Positions 18,437 to 27,732 of a DNA stretch of 51,487 nt are shown piece after piece. Within the stretch, counting starts at the first letter, position 1. Every line of letters starts with the position of its first letter. Both the position numbers and the translations under genes were made by a program. The notes beneath the pieces were generated by a model, which did no database searches, was not told the DNA's origin, and worked only from the letters and a program-made list of their open reading frames with translations. The stretch covers positions 1 to 51,487 of the forward strand of contig WYEN01000063.1 of the NCBI GenBank assembly GCA_009903825.1, read 5' to 3'. Source of the stretch: Desulfurococcales archaeon. GTDB lineage: Archaea > Thermoproteota > Thermoprotei_A > Sulfolobales > AG1.

Positions 18437-19849
18437 ATGAGCAAATCATATAATGATGAATATGATCATGTGTATATCGGTGTTGACGATCTTGATGACT
18501 TTTATTTCGGCTGTACAACATATTTTGTAAAACTGTTTATTGAGAAATTATCTTCTTCAAATATGTTAACTAATATAGCTTTTCTTGATTATCCACGGCT
18601 TGTAAGAATGAATCCTGCTGTTCCTTTTAAAACACGTGGAAATGGTGCTGTATCTCTCTTTCTGAGAGTTAAAAAAGATTCTGAGGATAAATTAATATCT
18701 ATTCTCAAGGATCTTGTTCAGAATTATTATGAGGAGAGCTTCGGCAGAGAGCCTGGGATCATATTATTATCTGAGAACAATATTCATGATCATGGGATCA
18801 TGAGAGATTACTATTGGAAAGCTGTGTCTGACGTCATATTAATAGATCATGCGTTAAGATTATTAAAGAAATTTAATGCTAAAATCTTGAGTCATGGAAG
18901 AGGTATTGTAGGTGCGCTAGGAGCTGTATCAAATTTTTTCATCGAAGGAGACTGTACTTATGAGCTTATAGGATATTCCGAAAGATCTTCTGAAATCATG
19001 ATCTCTAAAGAGAGAGTTATCCTCATGGATAAGCTGACTAGACCCTATACCTTCAATAATATAGATCCTGATCATAAGAAGATCCTTATAACGCCTAGTT
19101 TAGGAAAACCAGTTGTTTTCGGTATAAGAGGAGAAGATCCTAAGATCCTTATGAAAGCATTAGAAATATTAAGACCAGCAAACATAGAGAGCACATTAAT
19201 ATTCAAAACTAATCAAGGAACAGATCATCATATGATCCCTAGGAAAATTAGTGAGGCCAGAATATATAGAACAGGGCTTTTTGAAGGCGTGGTCTCGAAA
19301 AGACCTTATATAGCATATGGAGGCGATGTATTTCTAGAGATAAAAGATCCTGAGGATCCTGATCTCAGGCTTGAAGTTGCTATTTATAAAGAGCTGGGTG
19401 AGGGAAATGTTGTTGCTCGAGAATTGAGAGAAGGAGATATAATAAGAGTAGGAGGATCTATAAAACCTCTCGCCAGATTATACGGTTCCTCTGATATGTT
19501 GTTAAATGCAGAGGTTCTAGAGATCATCGATCTTAAAAAGATCTTTATTCAAAAAAATCCTTCATGTCCTAGATGCGGCTCTACTATGAAGAGCATGGGA
19601 AGAGATAAAGGATTTAAATGTCCTAAATGTGGTTATAAAGATCCTTTTGCAAAAAAGATCTATATAGAGGTGCCGAGAAACATAGATGTTGATAAAAAAA
19701 TATTTAAGCCTCCGCCTAGAAATATGAAGCATCTTACGAAACCTGTCTCAAGATATGGTCTTGAAAAGATCTGTAGAAAAGATCCTGTATCTCTCAAAAA
19801 TTTTTATAATATTCATAAATTTATGAGGAATCTAATGATAAAAATATAA
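18437..19849 (+). CDS. tiaS: tRNA(Ile2) 2-agmatinylcytidine synthetase TiaS
   Basis: The 470-residue enzyme attaches agmatine to C34 of tRNA-Ile(CAU) so that it reads AUA. Marks: N-terminal YIGVDDLDDFYFGCTTY, then LVRMNPAVPFKTRGNGAVSL, SHGRGIVGALGA, an OB-fold region, and a C-terminal zinc ribbon CPRCGSTM...KCPKCGYKD (about 376-398). AUA is a heavily used Ile codon in this window, consistent with need for it. Upstream 154 bp carries no other gene. Confidence 0.93.
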   Translation: MSKSYNDEYDHVYIGVDDLDDFYFGCTTYFVKLFIEKLSSSNMLTNIAFLDYPRLVRMNPAVPFKTRGNGAVSLFLRVKKDSEDKLISILKDLVQNYYEESFGREPGIILLSENNIHDHGIMRDYYWKAVSDVILIDHALRLLKKFNAKILSHGRGIVGALGAVSNFFIEGDCTYELIGYSERSSEIMISKERVILMDKLTRPYTFNNIDPDHKKILITPSLGKPVVFGIRGEDPKILMKALEILRPANIESTLIFKTNQGTDHHMIPRKISEARIYRTGLFEGVVSKRPYIAYGGDVFLEIKDPEDPDLRLEVAIYKELGEGNVVARELREGDIIRVGGSIKPLARLYGSSDMLLNAEVLEIIDLKKIFIQKNPSCPRCGSTMKSMGRDKGFKCPKCGYKDPFAKKIYIEVPRNIDVDKKIFKPPPRNMKHLTKPVSRYGLEKICRKDPVSLKNFYNIHKFMRNLMIKI

Positions 19850-19873
19850 GTTGCAAACAATTAATATTTATCA

Positions 19874-20137
19874 GTGAGACTTATGACGAGCGCTCTTGTA
19901 TTGATTAATACTGAGACAGGATCTGAAGAAAACGTCCTAAAGATCTTAAAGAATATTGATGAGATTAAAGAGATCTATTTGACTTATGGGGCATACGATA
20001 TTATTGCTAAGATCGTTGTAGAAGATATTGGGAGATTAAAAGAGGTTGTCTCTGAGAAAATAAGAAAGATACGAGAAGTCAAGAACACATTGACTATGAT
20101 AGTCGTGGAGGGATCTTTTAAAAAAGTTGAAGAATGA
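19874..20137 (+). CDS. Stand-alone Lrp/AsnC ligand-binding (RAM) domain protein
   Basis: The 87-residue protein consists only of the AsnC C-terminal domain: TSALVLINTETGSEENVL, then IYLTYGAYDIIAKIVVED and TLTMIVVEG. There is no helix-turn-helix. Such single-domain proteins form octameric rings that bind amino acids and may modulate full-length Lrp regulators. It follows tiaS by 24 bp on the same strand, so co-transcription is likely, with no evident functional link. Confidence 0.82.
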   Translation: MRLMTSALVLINTETGSEENVLKILKNIDEIKEIYLTYGAYDIIAKIVVEDIGRLKEVVSEKIRKIREVKNTLTMIVVEGSFKKVEE

Positions 20138-20147
20138 TCATAGGCTG

Positions 20148-21563
20148 TTAATGTCTGCCACTGAGTATTCTAGACAGACTGTTAGCGCCAAGAGTTATTA
20201 GCGAGACGTAGATAGCCGGAAATATAGTTGTTAAGATCATAGTCATTATAACATCAGACAAAAATTGATCTAGCTGAATATTGACTTGATCTTCAGGTTC
20301 GTATCTTATGATCTCTAGATTCGGCTTTGGAGGCTCTCTAAAAAGAAAATATATATCTATATGAATATTAGAGAAACTTGCCCCAGGGTCTACAGATATT
20401 TTATATGTGTATCCCTCTAATCCAGCCCACTCCCATTTTATAGTTATGGGAGAAGTCTCTATATTGTTTATGATGATCTTCGTGATATTAGTTGTTGATG
20501 GAGCCGTGATCATAAGTTCGTCTTTTGTTTCGAAAGTCATGTCTAGAGATATCAAGCCTTTATCATCATTTATATAGATAGTATATCTATAATATAGCAT
20601 ATGTGAAGGTGTGTGAACAAATATATATGGCATATATGAGACTAATATATGAGGGATCTTTATTATCTTGACACATTGTGTATATATACAGTCTCTAGAG
20701 AAATATAATGTCTCATCAGTATAGAAAGCCCATCCATATAACTCATTTCTAAAACCTATTCTTCTATCTGCTGGGAGACCTGCATCTAAAGATCTTGTGT
20801 CTAAAACTCCTTCTCTATCTGCTGGATATGCCGCTATTATCTTATTAGGATCTTCTGGGAAAAAGAATTTTGTATATACATATGAAAGATTATTTCCTGA
20901 GTAATCTTTAAATATAATTAGTGGATAAACGATCTGTGTGTTAATGTTGTTCTGGCTCTGATTATTTGAATTAGATGTGTTGACAAGATTACCAAAGAGA
21001 TAATTTGCGAAAGACGGCATTGCTGGCAGAGCAATCATTGATATTATAACGAAAGACATTAAAAGAGAACCTGCTCTTTTAAAGATCCCAAGCGGAATGT
21101 TATATAAGAGAACTCCTATCGCTAATAAGATCCCTCCTTTCTCAAATATCAGTATATAAAGTATTCTAAGTAGAAATAGACTTATAAATGATGTTGTTAA
21201 AAGAGAGATCGCTGATGAAATCAATGGATCTATGAGAGATCTGAGTAGAGGATTAGAGATAGACGCCAAAGTCTTTAGAAAAAGGATCTTTGAGGAAATA
21301 CTTAAGAAAAAAGTGTTAAACCATTTGATAAGCTCGTTAGGATCTGCTCCTAATAAATTTTGAATAAATCTTACTATATACAAGATGATTCCGAAGCCAG
21401 TGACCATGACGATTCCTGTTATAGAGTCTTTCATCATTGAAGCTCCTAATCTTTTTACGCTGGCAAAAGGTATTGGAGAGCCCAGCAATGCTGATCCTAA
21501 GACATAGTTTAGAAACGCTAGATAATAAGAGATCTCTAGTAGAGAGCTTACGTCCTGAGGCAT
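20148..21563 (-). CDS. cedA: CedA-like polytopic membrane protein of the crenarchaeal DNA-import system
   Basis: The 471-residue protein has about six helices in its first 200 residues, an extracytoplasmic beta-rich domain with four Cys-poor strands and several N-x-S/T sites (about 205-430), and a last helix (about 437-458). The first hairpin carries GSPIPFASVKRLGASMMKDS (28-47), matching the loop of the small protein encoded just upstream. Polytopic CedA next to a two-helix CedA1 is the arrangement of the Ced/Ted DNA-transfer apparatus, related to conjugative VirB2/VirB6 components. Assignment is by topology and motif memory; the ATPase CedB is not in the window. Confidence 0.62.
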   Translation of the reverse strand: MPQDVSSLLEISYYLAFLNYVLGSALLGSPIPFASVKRLGASMMKDSITGIVMVTGFGIILYIVRFIQNLLGADPNELIKWFNTFFLSISSKILFLKTLASISNPLLRSLIDPLISSAISLLTTSFISLFLLRILYILIFEKGGILLAIGVLLYNIPLGIFKRAGSLLMSFVIISMIALPAMPSFANYLFGNLVNTSNSNNQSQNNINTQIVYPLIIFKDYSGNNLSYVYTKFFFPEDPNKIIAAYPADREGVLDTRSLDAGLPADRRIGFRNELYGWAFYTDETLYFSRDCIYTQCVKIIKIPHILVSYMPYIFVHTPSHMLYYRYTIYINDDKGLISLDMTFETKDELMITAPSTTNITKIIINNIETSPITIKWEWAGLEGYTYKISVDPGASFSNIHIDIYFLFREPPKPNLEIIRYEPEDQVNIQLDQFLSDVIMTMILTTIFPAIYVSLITLGANSLSRILSGRH

Positions 21564-21584
21564 TTATACACCTTCTTTAAAAAT

Positions 21585-21872
21585 TTAAGGCGTCGAAGTG
21601 ATCTGGATCATGTTTGTGGGAGGAGGAGGCATGGGAGATCCTATGGAGTTTACTATGAATATTATAAGAGAGAATACTGTCCCACCCATGGCAAGCCAGA
21701 AGGCTGCCCAGACAGCGTCTTCTACTAATGAATGACCTGTTTTTTTAAGTCTTGTCATAGGGATCGGAGCTCCTCTAAGAACCCATCCTATGATCCATGT
21801 TATCAAAAATATGACCCATGCTACAATCATTATCTGTACCGCTAGATTTCTTACAAACTCCACAAGATCCAT
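21585..21872 (-). CDS. cedA1: CedA1-like two-helix membrane protein (VirB2-type pilin candidate)
   Basis: The 95-residue protein has two membrane helices (about 10-32 and 52-75) joined by a short positively charged loop GAPIPMTRLKKTGHSLVED, then a proline-rich tail. This is the build of CedA1/TedC, homologues of bacterial conjugative pilins. The frame is open to 21947, but I choose ATG at 21872 because GGGGTGG sits just before it and because the longer form would run into the divergent acyltransferase gene. The cedA-like gene begins 21 bp downstream. Confidence 0.62.
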   Translation of the reverse strand: MDLVEFVRNLAVQIMIVAWVIFLITWIIGWVLRGAPIPMTRLKKTGHSLVEDAVWAAFWLAMGGTVFSLIIFIVNSIGSPMPPPPTNMIQITSTP

Positions 21873-21924
21873 TTTCCACCCCAATATATTAACTAGACTT
21901 TTAAAATGTGATAGGGGCTTTGAA

Positions 21925-22650
21925 ATGATATCTTCTAAGGCTGTCATTAAGAACGTGAGATATCAGCCGAACATAATGATCTATGGAAGATCTATTGTTG
22001 AAGATGATGTTATTTTAATGAATTTTGTTGAGATAGGATTTCCTTCTAGAGATACTTTAAAGAAATTTTTTGATGAAAATAAAGATAGGAATGACCTTAA
22101 TTTATTAATTGAATATGGCGAAGGATCTATTATAAGACAGGGGTCTCTGATAAGATCTTTTAATGTGATATATGAGAAGACTGAGCTTGGAAGAAATGTG
22201 AGAACAGGTCATCATATTATTATAAGAGAGAATACTAGAATAGGAGATGACACAGTGATTGGCAGCGGAACTATAATAGATGGAGATGTTGTGATTGGAA
22301 GAAATGTTAGTATTCAATCAGGCGTCTATATACCTCCTAAAGTTTATATAGGAGACAACGTGTTTATAGGTCCTAGAGCAGTTTTTACAAACGATCGTTA
22401 TCCGCCCAGTAGAAGATTAATTGAGACTATCGTAGAAGATGATGTGGTCATAGGAGCAAACTCTGTGATAATAGCAGGAATAAGAATAGGGAAAAGATCT
22501 GTAGTGGGAGCTGGTTCTGTAGTGACTAAAGATGTGCCCAGCAACGTAGTTGTAGCTGGAAATCCTGCCAAAGTATTAATGTCTAGAGAAGAGTATGAGA
22601 GAAAAAAGAGAGTTTATGAGGAGAATATTGGTCGGCTGGGTGTGTCTTAG
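21925..22650 (+). CDS. Left-handed beta-helix (hexapeptide-repeat) acyltransferase
   Basis: The 241-residue protein is built of hexapeptide repeats ([LIV]-G-x4), e.g. LGRNVRTGHHIIIRENTRIG, VIGRNVSIQSGVYI, YIGDNVFIGPRAVFTNDRYP and VIGANSVIIAGIRIGKRSVVGAGSVV. It resembles WbbJ/WlbB-type sugar N- or O-acetyltransferases that modify nucleotide sugars. The frame is open from 21790, but that part lies over the opposite-strand cedA1 gene. ATG at 21925, about 25 nt after CTTTTAAAAT, fits a leaderless transcript. Its stop abuts the UMP kinase start. Confidence 0.82.
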   Translation: MISSKAVIKNVRYQPNIMIYGRSIVEDDVILMNFVEIGFPSRDTLKKFFDENKDRNDLNLLIEYGEGSIIRQGSLIRSFNVIYEKTELGRNVRTGHHIIIRENTRIGDDTVIGSGTIIDGDVVIGRNVSIQSGVYIPPKVYIGDNVFIGPRAVFTNDRYPPSRRLIETIVEDDVVIGANSVIIAGIRIGKRSVVGAGSVVTKDVPSNVVVAGNPAKVLMSREEYERKKRVYEENIGRLGVS

Positions 22651-23337
22651 ATGAAGATAGATGTTAAAAAGCTTGTTCTAAAGATAAGTGGGAAGCTTAT
22701 AGATCCTTCTAGACCGGATCTTTTTAAAAAATATGTTGATGTATTGAGAAGAATCTATGAAGAAGGCATTAAAATAGCTGTTATAACAGGAGGCGGCGTG
22801 ATAGCGAGAGATTATATAAAATTATGTAGAGAGATCTCTGGAAACGAAGGGTTATGTGATATGATAGGTATAGAGGTCTCTCGTCTAAATGCTCTTTTAC
22901 TATCATTTCTTTTAGGAGATATTGCATATAGAAAAGTTCCTGAGAGTTTCAAAGATCTTTTTGATGCATGGGCTTCCGACAAGATCATTATTTTAGGAGG
23001 AATACAGCCAGGTCAGTCTACAAGTGCAGTAGCTGCTGCAGTTGCAGAAGTTTTATCAGCAGATCTATTGATATATGCAACAGTTGTTGAAGGAGTTTAT
23101 AATAAAGATCCTAGGGAGCCTGGGGCGGTTCTACTTAAAGAGGTGAACACAAATGATCTTAGAAAGATCCTTAGTAGCCAAAGTTTTTATGCAGGAGGAT
23201 ATGAGCTTATAGATCATGTGGCTATAAATATTATAGAGAGAAGCAGAATAAACACTTACATCATCAACGGATTTGATCCTGAGAATATTCTCAGAATATT
23301 AAGAGGAGAGAAGATAGGAACAAAAATAATATTTTAG
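22651..23337 (+). CDS. pyrH: Uridylate kinase (UMP kinase, amino-acid-kinase fold)
   Basis: The 228-residue protein is the archaeal type of UMP kinase: LVLKISGKLID, VITGGGVIARDYI, ARLN-like VSRLNALLLSFLLGD, ILGGIQPGQSTSAVAAAVAE and ATVVEGVYNKDPRE. It makes UDP from UMP with ATP. ATG directly follows the stop of the acyltransferase gene, so the two form an operon, linking nucleotide supply with a nucleotide-sugar enzyme. Confidence 0.9.
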   Translation: MKIDVKKLVLKISGKLIDPSRPDLFKKYVDVLRRIYEEGIKIAVITGGGVIARDYIKLCREISGNEGLCDMIGIEVSRLNALLLSFLLGDIAYRKVPESFKDLFDAWASDKIIILGGIQPGQSTSAVAAAVAEVLSADLLIYATVVEGVYNKDPREPGAVLLKEVNTNDLRKILSSQSFYAGGYELIDHVAINIIERSRINTYIINGFDPENILRILRGEKIGTKIIF

Positions 23338-23374
23338 AAAAAATGTTTTTGTCATAAGAGTTTTAACAAGATCT

Positions 23375-25333
23375 TTATGTTGCTCCCGGAGGACCTCCAA
23401 CGTTTCCTACGATGATAACATATCTTACCACTAGAGGAGCTTTATTATTTTGAACATATGCATCAGCAAGATTCTGAGCTGTGATCTTCTCAGCAGAGAC
23501 AGGGATCGACTGTTCATCAGGTCCTGTTCTGTCCCAATATAATTTTAGAAGAGATATAGAACCTTGAAAAGTCTCGTCCGCAAAACCTATGAAGTTCCCT
23601 AAGAATGAGAAGAGTTTGTTGACAGCAGAATTCGAGAACTCTCCTTCAAATAATAGATTCACAGCCCACATGAAGATGCCAAACATTATAGATGCCATAC
23701 TACTTCCACCAGAGATATAGCTTGCACTAGAGCTATCAATAAGCGTTGGAGTTATAAAAGGAAGAGAATCATATGTGGTACTGTTTAATAGATATTCTTT
23801 TACTTTAATAGCTCCCGTCAAATCAGATATTGCATTAAATATGTTTGTGATATATTTACAGGATCCTATACAAGCTCCATAAGCATCATAATAATTTGTG
23901 CCCCAGTCTCCCCGTTCGGCAGCTTCAAGATAATATGGTGTGATCGAAGGAATCGGAATTGCGATCCAATAATTATCATCATAGCTTCTTATATCATATT
24001 TAAGAACGAGAACATCTCCATAGCTGGTCATAGTTGTTGGTACTACAATAGCTGTGTATCGCACTCCATTGTTCCAGTCGCTCTCAGTTATAGGCACAGC
24101 AGCCATGTTCATATATGTATAATAAAGCTGTTGACCAGATATCAATGTACCCATGAAGACAAGACCATGAATATTATAACCTGCAAAGCCAGATGCGTAC
24201 ATCAACAACACCTCTATAGGCGGTAGTGTCTGAAGTCCTGAGATCACCGATAATACATATAGTTTATAGAATATGAAGGGGCCAGGCTCTATAGTATTTC
24301 TCCAACTAATTGTGTAAGATCCTGGGTTGAGACATATGCCTACTATAAAATCCATGTTATGAACTCCCTCTCTGAGACATAATCCTCTACTATTGATATA
24401 ATCTCTGACCTGATCAGGAGTGCTAAACTTGTTTTTACTAAATAGATATGCTGAGCCGTATAGACTGATGAAGATCTGCCATAGATCATTTGATGTGATG
24501 CCTGGCGTGTTTATTACAACCCTATCAATCCAGAACTTCGGAGGATCATATGGGAAATCCCAGTAATTATATATGTAGCCGTCAGGATCTATATAGCTAT
24601 TAATTATGCTAGGTGCAGAAGTTATCTCAAAGCTCTTATTTAATAAGCCAAGCTCCCTGCGGATCTTATCCACAACTGGTTGAATGTTGATTCTGACCAG
24701 ATCATTCTTAAGATCATTTAATGAAGGTATTATAATTGTGACCCCTTCTCTCACAATAGCCAGAGGATCTTGAAAAATTCTTTCAAAAGCATCTCTATAT
24801 CCTTTGCTTATATAATAGTGCAACGACGAGAAGGTCTGAGTAAAAATATAATTATGATCATCTTCATCATATAACCATAATGATAATGAAAGTGTAGGCA
24901 TTCCTACTCCTATGATCTCTCTTTCTGTTAATCTTTTAATAACCTCTTTACCACTTACTCCTATAACACCTTCAGGCCTAAAAGATATATTTATACTTGA
25001 GTATATCCTTCTCATACGTTCATACTCATTTTCGAAACCTTTCGAGAAACATATTGAAAAGCTTCCCTTTCTTGCTAGATCTTTTAGAGAGATAGTGTGA
25101 AATTCTCCTCCGAAGGAGATTATAAGAAGACCGGAAACTCTTTTCCCATCAATTATGAGATTAGCGTCTCTGAGCATGATATTTATACAATTTCTGCCAT
25201 TACTCAGGGCTTTGAAAATAAGAGGACCTACATTTACATGCTGGGAGAATATATCGCTGACGAGAAAAGGATAGATGATAGTAATTATGACCATAAGTAA
25301 TAGAGATATGATTTTTAGAATATTATGACTCAT
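23375..25333 (-). CDS. Large secreted protein of unknown function
   Basis: I do not recognise this 652-residue protein. It has an N-terminal hydrophobic segment (ILKIISLLLMVIITIIYPF, about 5-23) that fits a signal peptide or anchor, a long Tyr/Ser/Asn-rich body with several N-glycosylation sequons (NST, NGS-like), four or more cysteines in close pairs (GACIGSCKYI), and one further hydrophobic stretch near 545 (IMFGIFMWAVNLLF). It looks like a cell-surface protein and AglB may glycosylate it. It is near the ced-like genes, but two plus-strand genes lie between. Confidence 0.6.
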   Translation of the reverse strand: MSHNILKIISLLLMVIITIIYPFLVSDIFSQHVNVGPLIFKALSNGRNCINIMLRDANLIIDGKRVSGLLIISFGGEFHTISLKDLARKGSFSICFSKGFENEYERMRRIYSSINISFRPEGVIGVSGKEVIKRLTEREIIGVGMPTLSLSLWLYDEDDHNYIFTQTFSSLHYYISKGYRDAFERIFQDPLAIVREGVTIIIPSLNDLKNDLVRINIQPVVDKIRRELGLLNKSFEITSAPSIINSYIDPDGYIYNYWDFPYDPPKFWIDRVVINTPGITSNDLWQIFISLYGSAYLFSKNKFSTPDQVRDYINSRGLCLREGVHNMDFIVGICLNPGSYTISWRNTIEPGPFIFYKLYVLSVISGLQTLPPIEVLLMYASGFAGYNIHGLVFMGTLISGQQLYYTYMNMAAVPITESDWNNGVRYTAIVVPTTMTSYGDVLVLKYDIRSYDDNYWIAIPIPSITPYYLEAAERGDWGTNYYDAYGACIGSCKYITNIFNAISDLTGAIKVKEYLLNSTTYDSLPFITPTLIDSSSASYISGGSSMASIMFGIFMWAVNLLFEGEFSNSAVNKLFSFLGNFIGFADETFQGSISLLKLYWDRTGPDEQSIPVSAEKITAQNLADAYVQNNKAPLVVRYVIIVGNVGGPPGAT

Positions 25334-25437
25334 GTCAATAACACCCTTCTTATCAATATGATTTTAAAGGGTCAGAAAATATAAAAGTGATAATCTTTTT
25401 AAAAAATATAATAGCGATTATGGATCTCTAAATAGAC

Positions 25438-26232
25438 CTAGATCTTTTGTGATGGATAGTATAGTTGTCTCTTGTTGTTTATCGAGATCCATATTTCAAA
25501 AAAGTTTTCTATAGAGCTTGTCAAGATCTTTGGCATGAGAACTTCCTCTATTTGAAATAATCCTGCGTAATCATTCATTGTTACTATGATCTTGACAGGT
25601 CTCTCTACTCCTTTCTCTATCTCTACGCTTCTAATTGATAATGCTGACATGGCGTGCATATCTATTTTTCCCATCTTATATGGTATTCTTGCTCTCCCCA
25701 TAGACATGTCTGTTCCATCTGCTATTTTAACGATCCCTGCCTCAGTAGTGAGACATTTTTTAGAATATTCTGTCGCATGTATTGTGTGAAGAACCTCCTG
25801 TCTTATAGCCACAGCTTTTCTCCCTTTAAAACCTAATGAGCTTAATATTCTATCAACAATATCTTTAGATATCAAAGCTCCTAGAAGCTCATGATCTTCT
25901 CTATGAATAGAGTTTCCAATATCATGAAGATATGCTCCTAAAAAGACTATGAGCTTAGCCTCATCAATATTTGACACAGTCTTATCTCTGAGAGAAGATG
26001 GCTGAACTCCCTGAGAGATCAATAGATCAAAAATTTCTAATGCCGACCCAGACACGATCTTAGAATGAACAGGCCCATGATCATTATATCTAAGTCTTAT
26101 AACAGCATTTACATTACTCATTCTCAGAAGCTCTTGAACTTCTTCATCTCTCTCAAGAATCTTATATGCCTCAGCGATGAGAGGATTCTCTCTTAATTTG
26201 GTCTCTAAAAGCTCTGTAGAGACTATAACCAT
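25438..26232 (-). CDS. HD-domain metal-dependent phosphohydrolase
   Basis: The 264-residue protein shows the HD metal-binding pattern: HGPVHSKIV (His), FLGAYLHDIGNSIHREDHE (the HD doublet plus following His), and IVKIADGTDMSMGRARIPY (late Asp). HD proteins cleave phosphoester bonds in nucleotides or nucleic acids. The sequence is closest to the archaeal group with a C-terminal extra domain (about 195-264). It is monocistronic. Substrate is unknown. Confidence 0.8.
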   Translation of the reverse strand: MVIVSTELLETKLRENPLIAEAYKILERDEEVQELLRMSNVNAVIRLRYNDHGPVHSKIVSGSALEIFDLLISQGVQPSSLRDKTVSNIDEAKLIVFLGAYLHDIGNSIHREDHELLGALISKDIVDRILSSLGFKGRKAVAIRQEVLHTIHATEYSKKCLTTEAGIVKIADGTDMSMGRARIPYKMGKIDMHAMSALSIRSVEIEKGVERPVKIIVTMNDYAGLFQIEEVLMPKILTSSIENFFEIWISINNKRQLYYPSQKI

Positions 26233-26320
26233 TTATTTCACCATACTAATCACATGCATATGGCATATACTCATTATTATTTTCTTTTAAAGTTAATATA
26301 GGTTGTAGTGAGATACAAAA

Positions 26321-27187
26321 ATGTCTTTGAAAAAAGATCTATTGTTTGCAGATGCTCATCTACATAGCAATCCTATCAACGGCCTAGGATCTGAGAATAT
26401 CGCTAGAAGATTTAAAGAGAGAGGAGGCTGGTTCATAGCATTAGTTGGTCTGCCCCCAACCAGTCTGGGTTTGAGACCTGATCTAGAGGGTTTCACAAAG
26501 TCTATAGAGATGCTATTGAAAGAATGTGAGAAATTGAGAAATCTAAAGATCAGATATTCTTGTTTAGGAGGTTTTCATCCTGCAATGATTGATAAAATGA
26601 TTGATGTATACAAGATGTCTCCTGAGAAAGTTTTTGAGATATCTATGAAAACTATAGAATACGCTGTTAAGCTAGTTAGAGAAGGATTATTAAATGGTTT
26701 AGCAGAAATAGGCAGACCTCATTACAAGACTTCTCCAGAACATATAGTTTTGGCTGACACTATTTTTGATAATGTTCTTGAGATAGCTAAAGAGAATGAT
26801 CTTCTTTTACATCTTCATCTTGAAGAAGGCGGGTGGGCAACAGTTTATAACGTATATCTTAAGATAAAGAGATATTCGCTAAACCCCTGGAGAGTGATTC
26901 TTCATCATAATAGAATCAAGAATCTCAAGCCTGCGATCTATTATAATCTTATATCTACTGTGCCAGCGATTCCTCAGATAATTGAGAATATAAAAGATCT
27001 TGAGAAGAATTATGTCTTTGAAAGCGATTATCTAGATGATCCTTCTAGACCTGGAAGACCTATGTATCCATGGGAGATTATAGATAATTCTCTAAATGCT
27101 CTCAGAAACAATATATTAAGTTATGAGGATCTGTATAAGATTCATGTTGACAACATAATCAAGATATATAATGTAGAGCCTCCTTAA
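26321..27187 (+). CDS. TatD-like metal-dependent hydrolase
   Basis: The 288-residue TIM-barrel protein begins with the metal ligands FADAHLHSNP, contains GLAEIGRPHY (Glu ligand at strand 4), LHLHLEEGG, VILHHNRIK (His), and a late Asp in FESDYLDDP. These positions match the TatD/amidohydrolase deoxyribonuclease-like family. Archaeal members are broad metal hydrolases. The trmO gene begins 24 bp downstream on the same strand. Confidence 0.8.
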   Translation: MSLKKDLLFADAHLHSNPINGLGSENIARRFKERGGWFIALVGLPPTSLGLRPDLEGFTKSIEMLLKECEKLRNLKIRYSCLGGFHPAMIDKMIDVYKMSPEKVFEISMKTIEYAVKLVREGLLNGLAEIGRPHYKTSPEHIVLADTIFDNVLEIAKENDLLLHLHLEEGGWATVYNVYLKIKRYSLNPWRVILHHNRIKNLKPAIYYNLISTVPAIPQIIENIKDLEKNYVFESDYLDDPSRPGRPMYPWEIIDNSLNALRNNILSYEDLYKIHVDNIIKIYNVEPP

Positions 27188-27210
27188 GATATAATAGGTG
27201 TCGAAGACAT

Positions 27211-27714
27211 ATGTTTACTATAAAACCTATTGGAGTAGTCAGAACATTATATTCTGATGATGATATTAGAAACTCTATAGAAGGAGTGCCTGGGTATATA
27301 GAGATATTTCCAGAATATGAGGAAGGTCTCGAAGGATTAGAAGAATTCTCACATATTATCGTGATCGCTTATCTTCATAAAGTCTCTGAGAGACAGAGAG
27401 ACGTTCTAAAGGTGAAACCTAGAAGACTTGTAAGACTTGGTATAGATATAAGTGATGTTCCTGAGATAGGAGTCTTCGCATCAGATAGTCCTCATAGACC
27501 TAATCCTATTGCATTATCTATATTAGAGCTTTTAGAACGTAGAAAAAATATATTATATGTCAATAAACTAGATCTTTTCAATGGAACTCCTGTCATTGAT
27601 ATAAAGCCTTATACTAGAGATAGAATCATTGATAAAATAAAAGTCCCCGATTGGATCAATATATTAGAAAGAAAGATCCTTCAGAAATTTGGTGATAAAA
27701 AGATCCCTATATGA
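27211..27714 (+). CDS. trmO: tRNA (N6-threonylcarbamoyladenosine(37)-N6)-methyltransferase TrmO
   Basis: The 167-residue protein is the UPF0066/TsaA family: FTIKPIGVVRT at the start, LEEFSHIIVIAYLHKV, VGVFASxSPxRPNPI as IGVFASDSPHRPNPIALSIL, and DGTPVxDIKPY as FNGTPVIDIKPY. TrmO uses SAM to methylate t6A37 to m6t6A in tRNA-Thr. Length is normal. It is downstream of the TatD-like gene and converges on the Cas4-like gene. Confidence 0.85.
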   Translation: MFTIKPIGVVRTLYSDDDIRNSIEGVPGYIEIFPEYEEGLEGLEEFSHIIVIAYLHKVSERQRDVLKVKPRRLVRLGIDISDVPEIGVFASDSPHRPNPIALSILELLERRKNILYVNKLDLFNGTPVIDIKPYTRDRIIDKIKVPDWINILERKILQKFGDKKIPI

Positions 27715-27732
27715 GCCTGTGTTAAATATGAG

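Noticed and set aside
21790-21924. 45-residue N-terminal extension of the hexapeptide acyltransferase
   Set aside because: It is the shadow of cedA1; a TATA box and ATG at 21925 explain the real start.
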